From positions 1 through 8,727 of the forward strand of contig JAFXMP010000239.1 of assembly GCA_017530275.1 (NCBI GenBank): a DNA stretch of 8,727 nucleotides, given 5' to 3'. The notes under the pieces were generated by a model. That model was not told the DNA's origin and made no database searches. It saw only the letters and a program-made list of their open reading frames with translations. The translations under genes and the position numbers were made by a program. This stretch comes from Clostridia bacterium (GTDB lineage: Bacteria; Bacillota_A; Clostridia; Christensenellales; Aristaeellaceae). Positions 6,671 to 8,727 of the stretch are shown here, piece by piece; position 1 is the first letter of the stretch, and each line of letters opens with the position of its first letter.

Positions 6671-7231
6671 TCATTTTTTCGTGTACTGGTCAAAGAATTC
6701 CGAAAGCGTCAATCCGCCCGGCATCTCCCGGCCAATTTTCTGCATACTCATATCCGTGTACTGGATGAATTCCATCCGGTTGCCGTCCGGGTCCTGGAGC
6801 CAGAAAGCAAAGGTACGGTCGATGTTGGGCATGGGCGGCAAATACACAGAATCCTTTCCGCCTTTTTGGAGCACTTCCTCGTAGAAGGCCTGCACGTCGT
6901 CCACCACATGGGCGAAATGGGTGTAGTTCAGATCCCGATGCTCCACAGGCACCCGGGGTTCTGTGGCGTCCAGTGTGTTGAACAGTTCCACAAAATGCCC
7001 CGGCGCGTCCTGAAACTCCATGTACACGATCCACTTGACATCCCTGATGGATTCCAGATACCTGATTCGATCCGGATCCATTTTCGCCCGGCGTTCTTCA
7101 CTGTCCGGGATCATATCACCGTAATAGATGGTGAATTTTTCTTTGCAGTTCAGGAAGGTTTCATACCATTGGATCGACTTTTCCAAATCCTTGCAATTAA
7201 AGCCCAGGTGCATATTGGGGGTAATGATCAT
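6671..7231 (-). CDS. VOC family (glyoxalase / extradiol dioxygenase fold) metalloprotein
   Basis: This 186-residue protein has two paired beta-alpha-beta-beta-beta modules of the vicinal oxygen chelate superfamily. The first begins PNMHLGFNCKDLEKSIQWYETFL (residues 5-27). The second begins THFAHVVDDVQAFYEEVL (104-121) and ends FWLQDPDGNRMEFIQY (143-158), a hallmark VOC ending. By position, the likely metal ligands are His8, Glu82, His105 and Glu154. The first module carries an extra charged stretch (about residues 39-66), making the protein longer than the usual 125-145 residue single-unit VOC enzymes. Members include glyoxalase I, epimerases, fosfomycin-resistance enzymes and ring-cleaving dioxygenases; the reaction here is unknown. 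GGAAAGGA lies 7 bases before the ATG. It lies 24 bp after the oxidoreductase gene, suggesting co-expression and action on a product of that pathway. Confidence 0.88.
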   Translation of the reverse strand: MIITPNMHLGFNCKDLEKSIQWYETFLNCKEKFTIYYGDMIPDSEERRAKMDPDRIRYLESIRDVKWIVYMEFQDAPGHFVELFNTLDATEPRVPVEHRDLNYTHFAHVVDDVQAFYEEVLQKGGKDSVYLPPMPNIDRTFAFWLQDPDGNRMEFIQYTDMSMQKIGREMPGGLTLSEFFDQYTKK

Positions 7232-7255
7232 GGCGTTTTCCTTTCCCCGAGCGCT

Positions 7256-8410
7256 TCAGCGGGTTTTCAAGGCGCTTTCCTCGCCTTCGGTGGGCACGCA
7301 AAGCGGCAGGCTCCTGGTGCAGGTGGAAGCCACAGCGCACTTAATGCCCTGCTTTTCACTGGATTCCAGCATTCTTTCTTCCACTTCCAGCACGTGCAGG
7401 CAGCGTTCGCCGCTTACACGGGGTTCACGGTTTTCAATCTTCGCCCACACCATATCCGCAAGGCCGACGCCGCGGCTGTTGGTTTTGAAGGCATAGGGGT
7501 CTTCTATCCTGACGCGTCTGGGCTGATCCGCGCCTTTAAAATCCGTGGTGTTTTCGTACAGGAAGATTTCGCCGTTGAACCAGTCGGGGCAGGCCAGGTA
7601 CAGGATGCCCTTATTGCCGTAAATGGCGAAATAGGTCTGATCAAAATAGCAGCTGTCCGCGTTGATGGACTGGGTGCCGGTGATGCCGTTTTCCATCTCC
7701 AGGATGGAATAAACCTGGCTTTCGTTGGGCGTGGCCACGATATCCCCTTTATGGGCGGAGGGTGGGAAGTTATCGATGTGGCGGGGATAAGGCGCTTTGA
7801 TGTTGGCCTGCACGTTGGCCACCGGGCCCAGCAGGTTGATAAGCACGGTCAGATAATACACCACATAGTCAAACACCAGCCCGCCGCCGGGTTTATTCAG
7901 GTACGCCATGGCGGGCAGCATCTTCTCATTGTCCCGGTTGCCCACCATGGCAAAGGACGTGATCCTGCCAATGCGTCCGCTGTCAATGATCCGGCGGGCA
8001 TTCTGAACCCAGCTGGCGAAGAAGGTGTCCGGCGCGGAGCCGATCATCAGGTTTTTGCTTTCAGCCAGCATCACCAGTTCCTGGGCTTCCTTGATATTCA
8101 TGGTGAAGGTCTTTTCGGTGTATACATGTTTTCCCGCTTCCAGCGCCCGTTTCATGATCTCATAATGAACTGCGGGCGGAGTCAGGTTGAGAACAATCTC
8201 AATGCTTTCATCCGCCATCAGCTCATCCACGGTACAGGCCCGCACACCAAACTGATCGGCGACTTCCCGCGCCTTTTCGATATTCCTGTCCGCCACGGCG
8301 GCCAATTCCACCACGGAAAAGCGTTTGGCGATGTTTTCAATATAGATGCGGCAGATCATGCCGGTTCCGATAACCCCTACCTTCATGGGGGTGATGTTTA
8401 TTTCGCTCAT
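7256..8410 (-). CDS. Gfo/Idh/MocA family NAD(P)-dependent sugar oxidoreductase
   Basis: This 384-residue protein matches the family's usual length. The N-terminal Rossmann dinucleotide-binding motif is VGVIGTGMI (residues 11-19), with ADRN (40-43) after the second strand. VYTEKTFTMN (97-106) holds the Glu-Lys pair (Lys100) that is the catalytic/nicotinamide-site lysine of the family. PDTFFASWVQNARRIID (128-143) and GGGLVFDYVVYYLTVLINLLGP (175-196) are typical of the C-terminal beta-sheet domain. In this subgroup a Tyr (here 185) commonly stands where other members have His. Such enzymes oxidise or reduce hydroxyls of sugars, inositols or glycosides. Some act on C3 of intact glycosides as a step before deglycosylation, which would suit this operon (inference). 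The ATG at 8410 is preceded by GGGAGGA at 10 bases. It is 36 bp downstream of the beta-glucosidase gene. Confidence 0.95.
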   Translation of the reverse strand: MSEINITPMKVGVIGTGMICRIYIENIAKRFSVVELAAVADRNIEKAREVADQFGVRACTVDELMADESIEIVLNLTPPAVHYEIMKRALEAGKHVYTEKTFTMNIKEAQELVMLAESKNLMIGSAPDTFFASWVQNARRIIDSGRIGRITSFAMVGNRDNEKMLPAMAYLNKPGGGLVFDYVVYYLTVLINLLGPVANVQANIKAPYPRHIDNFPPSAHKGDIVATPNESQVYSILEMENGITGTQSINADSCYFDQTYFAIYGNKGILYLACPDWFNGEIFLYENTTDFKGADQPRRVRIEDPYAFKTNSRGVGLADMVWAKIENREPRVSGERCLHVLEVEERMLESSEKQGIKCAVASTCTRSLPLCVPTEGEESALKTR

Positions 8411-8420
8411 GCCTCTTTTT

Positions 8421-8427
8421 TCCTCCC
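8421..8427 (-). promoter_or_regulatory. Ribosome binding site of the oxidoreductase gene
   Basis: GGGAGGA on the minus strand lies 10 bases before the ATG at 8410. An internal ATG at 8386 (MKVGVIG) would also fit the family's N-terminus but has no ribosome binding site, so the longer start is preferred. Confidence 0.7.
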
Positions 8428-8446
8428 GTTTTCCTTTTGCCTTTTC

Positions 8447-8727
8447 TTATTCCTCGAATCCATTGGCACGAGTCACATCAGCGTACCATTTCGCGCTGTC
8501 CTTGGGGGTGCGCTCAAAGGTCTCGTAATCCGTATAGTACAGGCCGTAACGGGCGCAGTATCCGGCGGACCACTCAAAGTTATCCATCAGCGACCACAGG
8601 TAATATCCGCGCAGGTCGATGCCATCCTGGATCGCCTGGTGGGCCCAATGGAGCACGGACTTAACGTATTCGATCCGCCGCTCGTCATGAAGGTTTGCTT
8701 CTTTGCCTTCCTCATCGTCATAGGGCA
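8447..8727 (-). CDS. GH1 family beta-glucosidase, C-terminal fragment (cut by window edge)
   Basis: The last 92 residues of a glycoside hydrolase family 1 enzyme are encoded, and the frame continues beyond the right edge. The segment AIQDGIDLRGYYLWSLMDNFEW, followed by GYCARYGLYYTDYET and RTPKDSAKWYADV, is the diagnostic GH1 C-terminus. The DNFEW motif supplies the Glu and Trp that bind the glycone's O4/O6 hydroxyls. The nucleophile motif (TENG) would lie just upstream, outside the window. GH1 enzymes hydrolyse beta-glucosides, beta-galactosides or their 6-phosphates; the deciding residues for phospho-sugar preference cannot be judged on this fragment with confidence. The natural stop is TAA at 8447-8449. 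It precedes the oxidoreductase by 36 bp and is the most upstream operon gene visible. Confidence 0.95.
   Translation of the reverse strand, partial: PYDDEEGKEANLHDERRIEYVKSVLHWAHQAIQDGIDLRGYYLWSLMDNFEWSAGYCARYGLYYTDYETFERTPKDSAKWYADVTRANGFEE

Noticed and set aside
7826..7886. Tyr in place of the usual His in the GGG...D motif of the oxidoreductase
   Set aside because: It seemed at first to be a lost catalytic residue, but a 'DxGPYYLTALxNLLGPV'-like version is common in a well-known subgroup of Gfo/Idh/MocA enzymes, so it is ordinary.

Overview
The window looks like chromosomal DNA from an anaerobic, probably gut- or rumen-associated member of the Firmicutes (class Clostridia). The grounds are strong GGAGG-type ribosome binding sites, moderate GC content with tightly packed genes, and a carbohydrate-catabolism gene set typical of that group. 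The genus cannot be fixed from the sequence alone.

Layout. Bases 1 to about 360 are visibly AT-richer than the rest. They hold the 3' end of an unrecognised reading frame (possibly a transposase tail) and a leader with a weak promoter candidate. A complete MATE-family multidrug/cation antiporter follows on the + strand (376-1749). A hairpin with T-tracts on both sides (1768-1806) separates it from everything to its right, which lies on the minus strand.

The minus-strand block reads from the right edge leftward: the C-terminal end of a GH1 beta-glucosidase (cut by the window edge), a Gfo/Idh/MocA oxidoreductase, a VOC (glyoxalase-fold) protein, an alpha/beta hydrolase, a large glycoside hydrolase resembling the GH106/ulvan-degrading group, and an MBL-fold metallohydrolase. 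Gaps are 36, 24, 25, 64 and 65 bp (the last four genes starting at the internal, SD-supported ATGs), so this is most likely one operon. None of the complete enzymes shows a signal peptide, so the products probably act in the cytoplasm on imported glycosides. A working hypothesis is stepwise breakdown of a decorated plant-type glycoside: two different glycosidases, a hydrolase removing an ester or similar group, and NAD-linked sugar oxidation. The VOC and MBL proteins would then process a released intermediate or aglycone. No transporter or regulator for the pathway is inside the window.

The clearest anomaly is a frame break in the large glycoside hydrolase, near 3496-3506 in a GC-repeat. It splits an otherwise continuous protein of about 896 residues into a 650-residue catalytic part and a C-terminal beta-sandwich part. 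The second notable feature is a cluster of inverted repeats immediately upstream of that same gene's ribosome binding site.
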